From a virus, in IMG/VR virus record IMGVR_UViG_3300009425_000035, positions 1-38,559 of that record: DNA of 38,559 nt; one strand, given 5' to 3'. Shown in pieces: positions 1 to 6,521 of this stretch. A program made the position numbers and the translations under genes. Position 1 is the first letter of the stretch. Each line of letters starts with the position of its first letter. The notes beneath the pieces were generated by a model. The model made no database searches. It had not been told where the DNA came from and saw only the letters and a list, made by a program, of their open reading frames with translations.

Positions 1-1
1 A

Positions 2-271
2 GATGTAGGAACATATACTTGGGAGAACCCAGACAATAAATATGCTGGAGTAGAGATACCAGGACCAGATGATTATGTAATATGGAATAAAGTTGAAGTA
101 TTAGATGCAGGTCAATTAGGAGGTCCACATTCGGGACTAATCTGTTTAACAGTAGAAGGAGAATTTTACAATCCTTACGTTAATTCGGCAATGACAGTAT
201 CATTAAGGTTAGAAAACTTTCCAATAGGATTAGATATATTTTCAACTCCTTATGGGTATTTATTAGACTAA
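2..271 (+). CDS. Unknown protein, C-terminal part (5' truncated by window)
   Basis: An open frame enters from the left edge and runs 89 codons to a TAA at 269-271. The visible part is rich in Gly, Asp and beta-branched residues, with no membrane segment and no motif I recognise. It ends in GYLLD. The start lies outside the window, so family and length cannot be judged. The spacer to the next gene (272-307) holds TATAATTTAAG, which resembles the -7 part of the phage's promoter but lacks a matching TTG 20 nt upstream. Confidence 0.75.
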   Translation, partial: DVGTYTWENPDNKYAGVEIPGPDDYVIWNKVEVLDAGQLGGPHSGLICLTVEGEFYNPYVNSAMTVSLRLENFPIGLDIFSTPYGYLLD

Positions 272-307
272 GGTAAAGAATATAATTTAAGTATTAGTAA
301 AACTGAT

Positions 308-898
308 ATGATGGACAAAAAGGTTATAATTTCTGATACTAGAATACAGTACACTAGTGATCAGGAAAAGATAGTAATGGATGTAGTCTCCAAAGAACTT
401 ATGGAGTTCTATTCATCTATAGTAACTCAAGATAACGGTAGAATATTAGATGTAGGATTTGGCTTAGGCTATAGCGCTAATGCTATATACAGTAAGACAC
501 AGAACTATACCTGTATAGAATGTAACTACCAAATCTATTTAAAAGCTCTGAAGTGGGCTAAAGGTAAGGAAAATGTTAATATACTATATGGAGATTGGAT
601 TGATATAATTCCACACATAGCTGAAAAGTTTGATGGAATTTTTATGGATACGTACGATGATCCTAATTATGAAAAGTTCGAAGAGTATGCAAAATTAATT
701 GCAGCTCCAAACTGTGTTCTTTCTGTGTTTAGTTACTTCCTTATAAGAGATGTAAAAGAGCTAAATTCTCATTATTTCACTATAAATTCAACACATAGAG
801 AAAACTATCCTAAAAAGATAGAACAAGGTCACACAGTACATTGGTCTTATTTTAGAAAAGGTAATTTTGTTAAAAAAACACCATATGTCGCCATTTAA
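308..898 (+). CDS. GAMT/RMT2-like class I SAM-dependent methyltransferase
   Basis: A 196-aa protein with the full signature of a small class I methyltransferase of the guanidinoacetate/arginine N-methyltransferase (GAMT, RMT2) type. SAM-binding motif I is ILDVGFGLGYSA (residues 46-57). The acidic adenosine-binding turn is IECN (70-73). GDW follows at 95-97, and motif IV is FDGIFMDTYDD (108-118). GAMT proteins share the GFG, IECN and FDGI-x-x-DTY elements. Family membership is therefore well supported, but the substrate (guanidino compound, protein arginine or other) cannot be read from sequence. The next gene, a SET-domain protein, overlaps its end, so two methyltransferase-type proteins are translationally coupled. 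Start: the tandem ATGATG at 308; the second ATG is equally possible. Confidence 0.8.
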   Translation: MMDKKVIISDTRIQYTSDQEKIVMDVVSKELMEFYSSIVTQDNGRILDVGFGLGYSANAIYSKTQNYTCIECNYQIYLKALKWAKGKENVNILYGDWIDIIPHIAEKFDGIFMDTYDDPNYEKFEEYAKLIAAPNCVLSVFSYFLIRDVKELNSHYFTINSTHRENYPKKIEQGHTVHWSYFRKGNFVKKTPYVAI

Positions 899-1304
899 CT
901 TTCTTAACACATCCGTCAAAAGCTATTTACGTAAGAGCACGATAAGAGGTATAGGATTATTTGCATTAGTAGATATAAAAAAAGATGAAAATATATTCCC
1001 AGTATGGGAAGGAGATACAGACTGGTATTCATTATCAGTAATACAGTTTACCAAGCTACCCAAAGAAGTAGGGGCTTATATATTACGTTCATACGTTAAT
1101 GATCTTTCCACTTCATATGCTCTAGTTAAATTTAGATTAGTTAAAGATACTAACTTTCTATTTAGTGAACCACTAGCATTGCTGAACACAGCCTTCGAAC
1201 AAGGTAACGTAGATAGCGAAACAGGAATAGCACTAAAGAATATAAGAAAGAATCAGGAGTTAACAGGTAATTATACCCTAAGCTCACAAATTAAGATGAT
1301 TTAA
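885..1304 (+). CDS. SET-domain protein (putative lysine methyltransferase)
   Basis: I start this gene at ATG 885, overlapping the upstream stop by 14 nt. A longer reading would need a TTG at 867. The 139-aa product is little more than a SET domain. An N-terminal GIGLFALVDIKKDENI matches the usual G-x-G-(L/V)-(F/Y)-A-x-x-x-(I/F)-x-x-G-(E/D) opening. The end, ALKNIRKNQELTGNY, matches the closing A-x-x-x-I-x-x-G-E-E-L-T-x-x-Y. The usual NHSC-x-PN core is degenerate here (LLNTAFEQGNV), so catalytic activity is uncertain. SET proteins methylate lysine side chains; in a phage the target could be a host or virion protein, which is inference. The overlap with the GAMT-like gene suggests co-translation. 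Confidence 0.72.
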   Translation: MSPFNFLNTSVKSYLRKSTIRGIGLFALVDIKKDENIFPVWEGDTDWYSLSVIQFTKLPKEVGAYILRSYVNDLSTSYALVKFRLVKDTNFLFSEPLALLNTAFEQGNVDSETGIALKNIRKNQELTGNYTLSSQIKMI

Positions 1305-1305
1305 G

Positions 1306-1338
1306 TTGGAATCCTGCAAGAAATTCCTTATATTATAA
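1306..1338 (+). promoter_or_regulatory. Bacteroidota-type promoter (TTG-N20-TATATTATAA)
   Basis: TTG at 1306-1308, exactly 20 nt, then TATATTATAA at 1329-1338. ATG of the next gene is at 1354. The spacing is the same as in the other early-type promoters of this window, but the upstream ATAAC block and the TTCG in front of the -7 element are poorly conserved here. Confidence 0.5.
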
Positions 1339-1353
1339 TAAAGACAATAAGTT

Positions 1354-1548
1354 ATGAAATTAGACAATATATTTTATGTGCCTAAGGCAAAGATGACATA
1401 CCGAATAGCAGAAACTGTAGTAGATGGTTTTCATATTAACCTAGGAGGGTATGTTTTCGAAAGAGTATCCAAAAGACCTCAAGGAAGAAGCGTAAAACAC
1501 AATTTACTTAATAGTAATCAGACAGAACGTTGGGTAATATATAACTAA
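1354..1548 (+). CDS. Unknown 64-aa protein
   Basis: A short gene about 15 nt downstream of a candidate promoter. Its leader ends CAATAAGTTATG, a weaker form of the AATAAAGGTTATG start context seen elsewhere in this phage. The product is basic, has no membrane segment and is not recognised. Its stop (TAA) is directly followed by the ATG of the next gene. Confidence 0.6.
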   Translation: MKLDNIFYVPKAKMTYRIAETVVDGFHINLGGYVFERVSKRPQGRSVKHNLLNSNQTERWVIYN

Positions 1549-1911
1549 ATGATAGTGACAAGTTACAAAGGTCTTTTGTTAGGAATGGCTTGTTTTTTAA
1601 CTGGTCATATTATGGTCTGGTATCAACTTAATGGTCAGTTTTTATGGAAATCATTTAGGGAAAACGAATGGTTAGTAGCCTTAGCAGGATTTATTATATC
1701 ATTCTTTTTTATATGGGGTACTAAGTTTACAGTAGATGCAATGGGAGGCCTGTTATGGCCAGCTAGATTTGTAGGATTTGCCCTAGGTATATCTCAATAT
1801 GCTATTTTTGTTAATTATTATTTTAGTGAATCAATAACATTAAAGACATGGGTAAGTTTAGCTCTATGTTTTGTACTAATAACAATTCAAGCATTTTGGA
1901 AAACAAGTTAA
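1549..1911 (+). CDS. Small four-helix integral membrane protein
   Basis: A 120-aa protein with four hydrophobic segments (about residues 5-25, 40-60, 68-85 and 98-116), aromatic-rich and with no signal peptidase site. The size and four-helix plan resemble small multidrug-resistance/EamA-type half transporters, but I see no diagnostic motif such as the membrane-embedded Glu of EmrE, so no function is assigned. The gene starts at the base after the upstream stop and its end overlaps the start of the cupin gene. Confidence 0.6.
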   Translation: MIVTSYKGLLLGMACFLTGHIMVWYQLNGQFLWKSFRENEWLVALAGFIISFFFIWGTKFTVDAMGGLLWPARFVGFALGISQYAIFVNYYFSESITLKTWVSLALCFVLITIQAFWKTS

Positions 1912-2330
1912 GCTCAGTAGACAGTGTATGGACTTGTGGCTGCGGAGCATCAAACGGAGGTTATAGAATTGAATGTGGTAACTGTGGTCAGTCAAAAAAT
2001 AAACCATGGGGTAACTATCGAATTCTTTTAGATGATAATAATTGTAAAGTTAAACAAATAACAGTCAATCCTCAGAAGAGATTATCCTCTCAGTACCATC
2101 AATATAGAGATGAACTATGGATGATAGTTAAAGGTGAAGCTAAGATAGAAATAAATAACAAAGAGATATGGAAATCCTATGGAGAAACTGTCAGTATTAA
2201 GAAAGAACAACAGCATAGAGTTACAAATCCAAGCTTTGATAACGAATTAATATTTATTGAAATACAAACAGGTAGTTCTTTCGATGAAGATGATATAACT
2301 AGAGTAGAAGACGACTATAACCGAAATTAA
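1848..2330 (+). CDS. RanBP2-type zinc finger fused to a mannose-6-phosphate-isomerase-like cupin
   Basis: Two parts are visible. Residues about 28-49 read W-T-C-G-C-G-A-S-N, six residues, C-G-N-C. This fits the RanBP2-type zinc ribbon (W-x-C-x(n)-C-x3-N-x6-C-x2-C) except that only one residue lies between the first two cysteines. Residues about 53-155 are a cupin of the type II mannose-6-phosphate isomerase/GDP-mannose pyrophosphorylase C-terminal family. PWGNYRILL opens the domain, then S-x-Q-Y-H-x-x-R-x-E-x-W, a G-E tail, Q-Q-H-R-V-T-N and the family-typical I-x-x-G closing part. These cupins bind a metal through the His/Glu residues and isomerise sugar phosphates or, in derived members, only bind sugars. 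The start is uncertain: ATG 1848, ATG 1866 and TTG 1893 all precede the zinc finger. ATG 1848 overlaps the upstream gene by 64 nt. Confidence 0.72.
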   Translation: MGKFSSMFCTNNNSSILENKLSSVDSVWTCGCGASNGGYRIECGNCGQSKNKPWGNYRILLDDNNCKVKQITVNPQKRLSSQYHQYRDELWMIVKGEAKIEINNKEIWKSYGETVSIKKEQQHRVTNPSFDNELIFIEIQTGSSFDEDDITRVEDDYNRN

Positions 2331-2331
2331 A

Positions 2332-2487
2332 ATGAATACATTTGAAGAGTACCTAGATGAAAGAAGATTTGATGAAATTATTAATAAAATTATCGAATTA
2401 AAGTACGATAAAACTAAAGATAGTAAATTAGAGATTCAGAAACTTCAACAAGAACTTCAAGAAGTTGAGAATAGATTAAAAGAATGA
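2332..2487 (+). CDS. Small coiled-coil protein (51 aa)
   Basis: The ATG comes one base after the stop of the cupin gene, and the TGA overlaps the next gene's ATG in the ATGA arrangement. The product is highly charged and almost wholly helical. The last 25 residues (KLEIQKLQQELQEVENRL) show clear heptads, so it is probably a dimerising or adaptor peptide. No family is recognised. Confidence 0.6.
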   Translation: MNTFEEYLDERRFDEIINKIIELKYDKTKDSKLEIQKLQQELQEVENRLKE

Positions 2488-3320
2488 TAGACAAATTTTT
2501 CAATATTAATTTTGACAGAGTAAGAGCTAGTAAATACGTACTAGTAGAGTATGAATGTATGAAACATATTACATCTCTATTTGATAATGTACATATCGAT
2601 ATTAATCCAAAGAATAATAGAGAAACATACGTTTTAAGTAATAAAAACGAACCTAAGATAAATTACCAAATGCAATCTCAGGTTAGGAATACTCCTTTAA
2701 GTTCTGACTTAGTATATTTAAACTTTCCTATTAGTTTTTTTATAGAGAATATTAGAGGAACACCTCATGGTTATTTTAATTATGAAGCTATTAAAGAAGC
2801 TATTAAAGAATTAGATCAAGAAGAATGGACAAACCAAAAGCTATTTGATAAAATACAAGAATACAACAAGAAATACCCGGAAACTATCCAAGATACATTA
2901 CCTAAAACTCATCCAGAGTATGAAAATGAGCAATTTAAAGTAAAAGCTTGGAACGATCAATTTTACCTTCAACAATACTGGTCTTTTAAAAAGTATGGAC
3001 AGTTAGGAGCTCCACTAATAGACAGACCTTATAACTTCTTCTTAGGTTCTGCACATTCATTGTTTGCAGCACATTTAGCTAAGAAAGAACAAATGTCTAT
3101 TTTTATACAAGTTCCTGAGGGTGGGAAAGGTCCAAAGACTGAATGGTGCTTTCAAATGCCTCCTGCTCTATTTGATAACAAGTTTACGTATAGGTTCTAT
3201 ATTAACTTAGAAAAAAAAGAGTTATGGGGTATACAAACTGATCCTATCCTACTAGAACAGAACCATATACAGAGATATCATAAGGATATCAACTTAACTA
3301 ACTACACTAAATTATTATGA
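2484..3320 (+). CDS. Unknown 278-aa phage protein
   Basis: Begins in the ATGA overlap with the small coiled-coil gene and ends in an ATGA overlap with the following methyltransferase-like gene, so the three are probably co-translated. The product is soluble, rich in Tyr, Phe and Asn, with no signal peptide. A short stretch, FLGSAHSLFAAHLAKKEQ, sits two-thirds along. I do not recognise the family. Its place between modification-type enzymes is the only hint of role. Confidence 0.65.
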   Translation: MIDKFFNINFDRVRASKYVLVEYECMKHITSLFDNVHIDINPKNNRETYVLSNKNEPKINYQMQSQVRNTPLSSDLVYLNFPISFFIENIRGTPHGYFNYEAIKEAIKELDQEEWTNQKLFDKIQEYNKKYPETIQDTLPKTHPEYENEQFKVKAWNDQFYLQQYWSFKKYGQLGAPLIDRPYNFFLGSAHSLFAAHLAKKEQMSIFIQVPEGGKGPKTEWCFQMPPALFDNKFTYRFYINLEKKELWGIQTDPILLEQNHIQRYHKDINLTNYTKLL

Positions 3321-3940
3321 ATTACGAAAAAATAATATCAGACCTAAATAAACAATGTATCGAAAGATGGACTGAATCTAATCTTGAACTATCCTATATA
3401 GTCGGTACAGATCAATACGACTACAGTGGTTTTTTAGAATATATTGAACTTTTCAAACCTAAATTTATTGTAGAATACGGTAGTGGTATTAGTACATACC
3501 TTATCGACAAATTAATTACTAAATTAGATTATGGAGCAGAATTTATTTCATTTGAGGACTGTGAGCACTGGTATAATAAACTTAAGGTAGGAGGAGTTGA
3601 CATAAACAATAGAGTACACTTAGTTGATTTAGGCTTTGAAGAAGTTAACGGAAAGAAAGGGTGTAGGTACATTCATGATTATGACGGGTATGAAAAGACA
3701 GACTTTGTTTTATTAGACGGTCCTAACGTTAATAAATTAGGAGTAGATACAACTTTAAACTTATATGATATTGTAGAGAAGTTTAAAGTAAGACCAGCAT
3801 ACTGGATTGATGGCAGAAAACGCACAAAACAGTTTTACAGATCTTTATTAGAAACTAATGATAACTATGACGATCAGCTTTTTATAAGAGAAGACAAAGA
3901 CAGGTGGGTGTGGAGAGTAAATAAAAATTTTAGACAATGA
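3317..3940 (+). CDS. Rossmann-fold methyltransferase-like protein
   Basis: A 207-aa protein with a nucleotide-binding first strand and glycine loop, FIVEYGSGISTYLI (about residues 50-63). An acidic residue ends the second strand (FISFEDCEHW), and a DFVLLDGP strand (about 130-137) matches motif IV of class I methyltransferases. It resembles the loosely related phage and capsule-locus methyltransferases of the FkbM/Methyltransf_24 group. The substrate is unknown. It overlaps the genes on both sides by 4 nt. Confidence 0.6.
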   Translation: MNYEKIISDLNKQCIERWTESNLELSYIVGTDQYDYSGFLEYIELFKPKFIVEYGSGISTYLIDKLITKLDYGAEFISFEDCEHWYNKLKVGGVDINNRVHLVDLGFEEVNGKKGCRYIHDYDGYEKTDFVLLDGPNVNKLGVDTTLNLYDIVEKFKVRPAYWIDGRKRTKQFYRSLLETNDNYDDQLFIREDKDRWVWRVNKNFRQ

Positions 3941-4095
3941 TTAAGATAAATGTTAAAATCGGGGATACTGTTATGGTAGGTCGATTTAAAAATAAAAGAG
4001 TTAAAGTAAAATCAATCGATTATGATGAGTTCGGAATGCCAATAATTAACGGCAAACCAGGTTGTACTTTTAGATTAGTACCAAAACCTAGATAA
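3937..4095 (+). CDS. Small SH3/KOW-like phage protein (52 aa)
   Basis: ATG 3937 overlaps the upstream TGA. The product opens IKINVKIGDTVMVGRFKNK, the pattern of small beta-barrel (SH3/KOW-like) proteins, and continues with alternating Val/Lys strands. Such proteins are common in marine myoviruses and are uncharacterised. The stop is one base before the next ATG. Confidence 0.6.
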   Translation: MIKINVKIGDTVMVGRFKNKRVKVKSIDYDEFGMPIINGKPGCTFRLVPKPR

Positions 4096-4096
4096 A

Positions 4097-4294
4097 ATGA
4101 CAATAATTCAGTACTTTTCTCTTTATTTCCTACTTGGAATAATATGGTCAGGATGGATAGAATACTTTACAACCAAACATAAAATAGGAGGTCCTTGGAA
4201 TAATTTTGAAAGATTATACCAACTCGTAATGTGGCCAACAGCTTTCATTACTTTTATAATAACTTGGATAAATGAAGTATTTAAAAATGAATGA
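4097..4294 (+). CDS. Small two-helix membrane protein (65 aa)
   Basis: Two hydrophobic segments (about residues 4-22 and 42-60) are joined by a polar, Trp/Lys-rich loop. No signal cleavage site and no known family. It is tightly coupled to the flavoprotein gene, whose start lies within its last codons, so it could be a membrane partner of that enzyme (inference). Confidence 0.55.
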   Translation: MTIIQYFSLYFLLGIIWSGWIEYFTTKHKIGGPWNNFERLYQLVMWPTAFITFIITWINEVFKNE

Positions 4295-5003
4295 ATTAGG
4301 ATTACTAACAGACATTATTAAAGAGACTCATAACCAATGGAGATTTATATTTGAATCACCACTATACGATGAGATTAAATACACACCAGGACAACTAATC
4401 ACCCTTACAATTAGAGAACCAGGAGCAATGACTCAATTTACAAGAAGTTATTCTATAGCTTCATGGCCTGACGGTTCTAATACTTTTGAACTTATTATTA
4501 CTAACTTAGAAGGAGGAAGGATGTGCGATTATCTTTTCAACAAAGCTAAGATAGGAGATGAAGTAGAGTATAGAGGACCGATGGGAGTATTTACTCTTCC
4601 GGAAAAGATAGATAGAGACATATACTTTGTATGTACTGGATCAGGTATTAGCCCTTTTAGGTCAATGATCAATTGGATAACTAAGAATAATATAAAGACT
4701 AAGAAGATTAAACTTATCTTTGGCACTAGAGTAAAAGAAGATACTTTATATTATGAAGAACTCAGACAATTAGAGAAAGACAATGCTAATTTTGAATACT
4801 TACCAGTATTATCTAGAGAAGAAGTAGATGGATACGATCATGGATATGTTCATGATGTCTACTTAAAACTCATAGAAGGAAGAGAAGATAAGCCTTTATT
4901 TTACCTATGTGGCTGGAATATAATGATAGAAGAAGCTAGATACTGGTTGGACACTAATGGGTATAAGATGAAAGAAGATATTAGAGTTGAGATATTTGGA
5001 TAA
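4287..5003 (+). CDS. Ferredoxin-NADP+ reductase-like flavoprotein
   Basis: A 238-aa FAD/NAD(P)H oxidoreductase of the ferredoxin-NADP reductase superfamily. The FAD-binding motif is R53-S-Y-S-I-A-S. A GGRMCDYLF helix follows, then the pyrophosphate and nicotinamide motif CTGSGISPFR (116-125), and the NAD(P)-domain C-terminal motif Y-L-C-G-W (206-210). There are no cysteine ligands for an iron-sulphur cluster, so the electron partner must be separate. I prefer ATG 4287 (8-nt overlap with the upstream stop) over ATG 4272. A phage copy is unusual. The window also encodes 2OG-Fe(II) oxygenase-fold proteins and a SufT-like iron-sulphur factor, so a redox role for phage-encoded chemistry is possible but unproven. 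It is the last gene before a strong terminator. Confidence 0.85.
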   Translation: MNELGLLTDIIKETHNQWRFIFESPLYDEIKYTPGQLITLTIREPGAMTQFTRSYSIASWPDGSNTFELIITNLEGGRMCDYLFNKAKIGDEVEYRGPMGVFTLPEKIDRDIYFVCTGSGISPFRSMINWITKNNIKTKKIKLIFGTRVKEDTLYYEELRQLEKDNANFEYLPVLSREEVDGYDHGYVHDVYLKLIEGREDKPLFYLCGWNIMIEEARYWLDTNGYKMKEDIRVEIFG

Positions 5004-5031
5004 AAAAAGAGGCCCATTAAGGCCTCTCTTT
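5002..5031. terminator. Bidirectional rho-independent terminator
   Basis: A perfect 7-bp stem AGAGGCC (5008-5014), loop CATTAA, GGCCTCT (5021-5027), flanked by an A run on the left and CTTT on the right, so it can end transcripts from both sides. It lies between the rightward flavoprotein gene (ends 5003) and the leftward membrane-protein gene (ends 5049). Confidence 0.85.
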
Positions 5032-5048
5032 AGTTACTATTAAAAACA

Positions 5049-5285
5049 CTACCCTTTGTTCTTAAGGATGTGGTAAAGCATGAATGCTCCAACTAAGCCT
5101 AATAGGCCTTCGTTACTTAATGATCCAAGGATATCCATAATATTAGCTACTACAGATACATCAGGCCAGAAAGGAATTGTTGCTCCTTTGAAAAGGACTT
5201 CTAAAACTACTCCAAGAGCAACAATAGAGATACCTATTTCAGTTAATGCATTGGCCCAAGAGCCAACCTTCTTAATAAAATCCAT
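5049..5285 (-). CDS. Small two-helix membrane protein, holin-like
   Basis: A 78-aa leftward gene, the only one among rightward genes in the first 14 kb. The product has a short polar N-terminus (MDFIKKVGSWANALTE), one long hydrophobic helix (about residues 18-35), a loop and a second helix (about 58-73), then a Lys-rich tail (KNKG). This plan fits class II holins and a family of small membrane proteins common in marine myoviruses. Holin function is inference: no lysis enzyme is adjacent. Its transcript would end at the terminator at 5002-5031. A TATTTATAATA motif on its strand lies about 100 nt upstream, hinting at late expression. The plus-strand frame across it is a shadow. Confidence 0.65.
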   Translation of the reverse strand: MDFIKKVGSWANALTEIGISIVALGVVLEVLFKGATIPFWPDVSVVANIMDILGSLSNEGLLGLVGAFMLYHILKNKG

Positions 5286-5381
5286 AAAATAAAATTTAAA
5301 TGTTAGTTAAGTATAACTATCGATCGAGGTTAAGGGAAACTGTGTGATAGAATAGCGAGGTCTATCGGAGGTGTCGCTGTG

Positions 5382-5392
5382 TATTATAAATA
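5382..5392 (-). promoter_or_regulatory. Candidate late promoter motif TATTTATAATA
   Basis: On the minus strand the sequence reads TATTTATAATA, the same 11-mer found before structural genes at 20202, 31060 and 33965. It is about 100 nt upstream of the leftward membrane-protein gene. Recognition by the gp55-like factor is inference. Confidence 0.4.
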
Positions 5393-5426
5393 GTTAGAAA
5401 TAGTCTAAAAATAACATGGGAGATAG

Positions 5427-5459
5427 TTGCTTATGAACATTTTTCTTCTTATATTTAGG
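5427..5459 (+). promoter_or_regulatory. Early-type promoter (TTG-N20-TATATTTAGG)
   Basis: TTG 5427-5429, 20 nt, TATATTTAGG 5450-5459. Upstream is AATAACATGGGAGATAG, matching the extra conserved block of the family; downstream is TATAATAGTTAATT, also shared with the 5918 copy. The leader is short and ends AAAAAAGGTTATG at 5486. Confidence 0.75.
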
Positions 5460-5485
5460 TATAATAGTTAATTAAAAAAAAGGTT

Positions 5486-5680
5486 ATGAGCAATTCATTC
5501 AAGAAAATTAAATCTAAATTACAAACTCTTTTAGAACAAGGTCACGTTGACGAATACTTCGTAGAAGATATTTGGTCTCTATTACATCCACCTACTCCAT
5601 CCGATAATATCATCGCCGGAGTAGACTTTTCGGATTCATTAAACGCTTTAGACTTATTATCAATAAAAAAAAGAGTATGA
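5486..5680 (+). CDS. Unknown small protein (64 aa)
   Basis: First gene behind its own early-type promoter, with the conserved AAAGGTTATG start context. The product is mostly helical and acidic in its second half (PSDNIIAGVDFSDSLNALDLL). No known family. Its TGA overlaps the ATG of the next gene. Probably an early takeover protein by context only. Confidence 0.65.
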   Translation: MSNSFKKIKSKLQTLLEQGHVDEYFVEDIWSLLHPPTPSDNIIAGVDFSDSLNALDLLSIKKRV

Positions 5681-5895
5681 GGAATATAAATTTCAATACA
5701 TGGATTAGAGATGAGGTTAAAGACATCTTAAAACAAAATATAGTTGACTGGTTAACTCCAGGTCAAATTGAGTTACTAATACTGGAAACTAAAGAATATT
5801 TTAGTGAATGCGATAGCCCTGAAGAAGTAGACATAGAAAATGTAGTTCATTTTATATTTGAATCTTCTAACACTCTCCAGTCTTCATTAAAATAA
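5677..5895 (+). CDS. Unknown small acidic protein (72 aa)
   Basis: Second gene of a two-gene early-type unit, joined to the first by a 4-nt ATGA overlap. The product is acidic and helical (SECDSPEEVDIENVVHFIF) with no membrane segment and no recognised family. The next promoter starts about 20 nt after its stop. Confidence 0.65.
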   Translation: MRNINFNTWIRDEVKDILKQNIVDWLTPGQIELLILETKEYFSECDSPEEVDIENVVHFIFESSNTLQSSLK

Positions 5896-5917
5896 TTAAA
5901 AATAACTAGGGGAATAG

Positions 5918-5950
5918 TTGCCTCCCTGCGTTATTCTTCGTATATTTAAG
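5918..5950 (+). promoter_or_regulatory. Early-type promoter (TTG-N20-TATATTTAAG)
   Basis: TTG 5918-5920, 20 nt ending in TTCG, TATATTTAAG 5941-5950. The upstream block AATAACTAGGGGAATAG and downstream TATAATAGTTAAT are the clearest copies in the window. The gene starts at 5978 after AATAAAGGTTATG. Confidence 0.82.
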
Positions 5951-5977
5951 TATAATAGTTAATAAACAATAAAGGTT

Positions 5978-6172
5978 ATGGATATAGTTATAAAAGAGTT
6001 ATTTGAAGGGTATGCAAATGGGTTAATCACAGATAGAGAATGTGGTGACATGTTAGATCTAGTTACAAATACCTATACTGTCGTTGTAGACAATAAGGTT
6101 GAAATGGATTGGGAATCAGATATGGAGCACGAACATTACGATTTAGAAGCATCACAATACGATTACATTTAA
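5978..6172 (+). CDS. Unknown small acidic protein (64 aa)
   Basis: Directly behind the best-preserved early-type promoter. The product is very acidic (EMDWESDMEHEHYDLEASQYD at the end) with a helical N-terminus. The acidic, possibly DNA-mimicking tail is noteworthy, but no family is recognised and function is unknown. Confidence 0.65.
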   Translation: MDIVIKELFEGYANGLITDRECGDMLDLVTNTYTVVVDNKVEMDWESDMEHEHYDLEASQYDYI

Positions 6173-6190
6173 TATTAAAAAATAAAGGTT

Positions 6191-6424
6191 ATGAAAAAAT
6201 TACAGAGAACATCAACAAAATTTAAACAAGACATAATGATTGAGATAGCAGATTTATTACTGCTACATAAACTAAACGGCCAATCAATCGAACTAAAAGA
6301 AGAAGGAGACTTAGAAGCAATAGCTGACAGTATACTCTTTGATATAGAAGGAGAGAGTCCTGATTCGTACGACTTAGACGATCTTATTAAGTGGAACTTA
6401 GAACAATATGCCACTCATGCTTAG
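6191..6424 (+). CDS. Unknown small acidic protein (77 aa)
   Basis: Starts 18 nt after the previous stop, again with AAAAATAAAGGTTATG but without a promoter, so it is probably the second gene of the 5978 unit. The product is helical and acidic in its C-terminal half (EGESPDSYDLDDLIKWNLE). Not recognised. The overlapping leftward frame is a shadow. Confidence 0.65.
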   Translation: MKKLQRTSTKFKQDIMIEIADLLLLHKLNGQSIELKEEGDLEAIADSILFDIEGESPDSYDLDDLIKWNLEQYATHA

Positions 6425-6457
6425 TTCCAACTCTCTTAAAAGTAACTAAGGGAACAG

Positions 6458-6490
6458 TTAGAGATACGCGTTAAAGTTCGTATATTGTAG
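6458..6490 (+). promoter_or_regulatory. Early-type promoter (TTA-N20-TATATTGTAG)
   Basis: TTA 6458-6460 in place of TTG, 20 nt ending in TTCG, TATATTGTAG 6481-6490. The upstream block AGTAACTAAGGGAACAG is well conserved. The gene starts at 6522 after AAATAAAGGTTATG. Confidence 0.7.
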
Positions 6491-6521
6491 TATATAAGAT
6501 AATTAAAAACAAATAAAGGTT

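Noticed and set aside
5080-5292. Rightward 70-codon frame opposite the leftward membrane-protein gene
   Set aside because: The opposite strand has a membrane protein with sensible topology, while this frame gives a Thr/Pro-rich unstructured sequence with no promoter.
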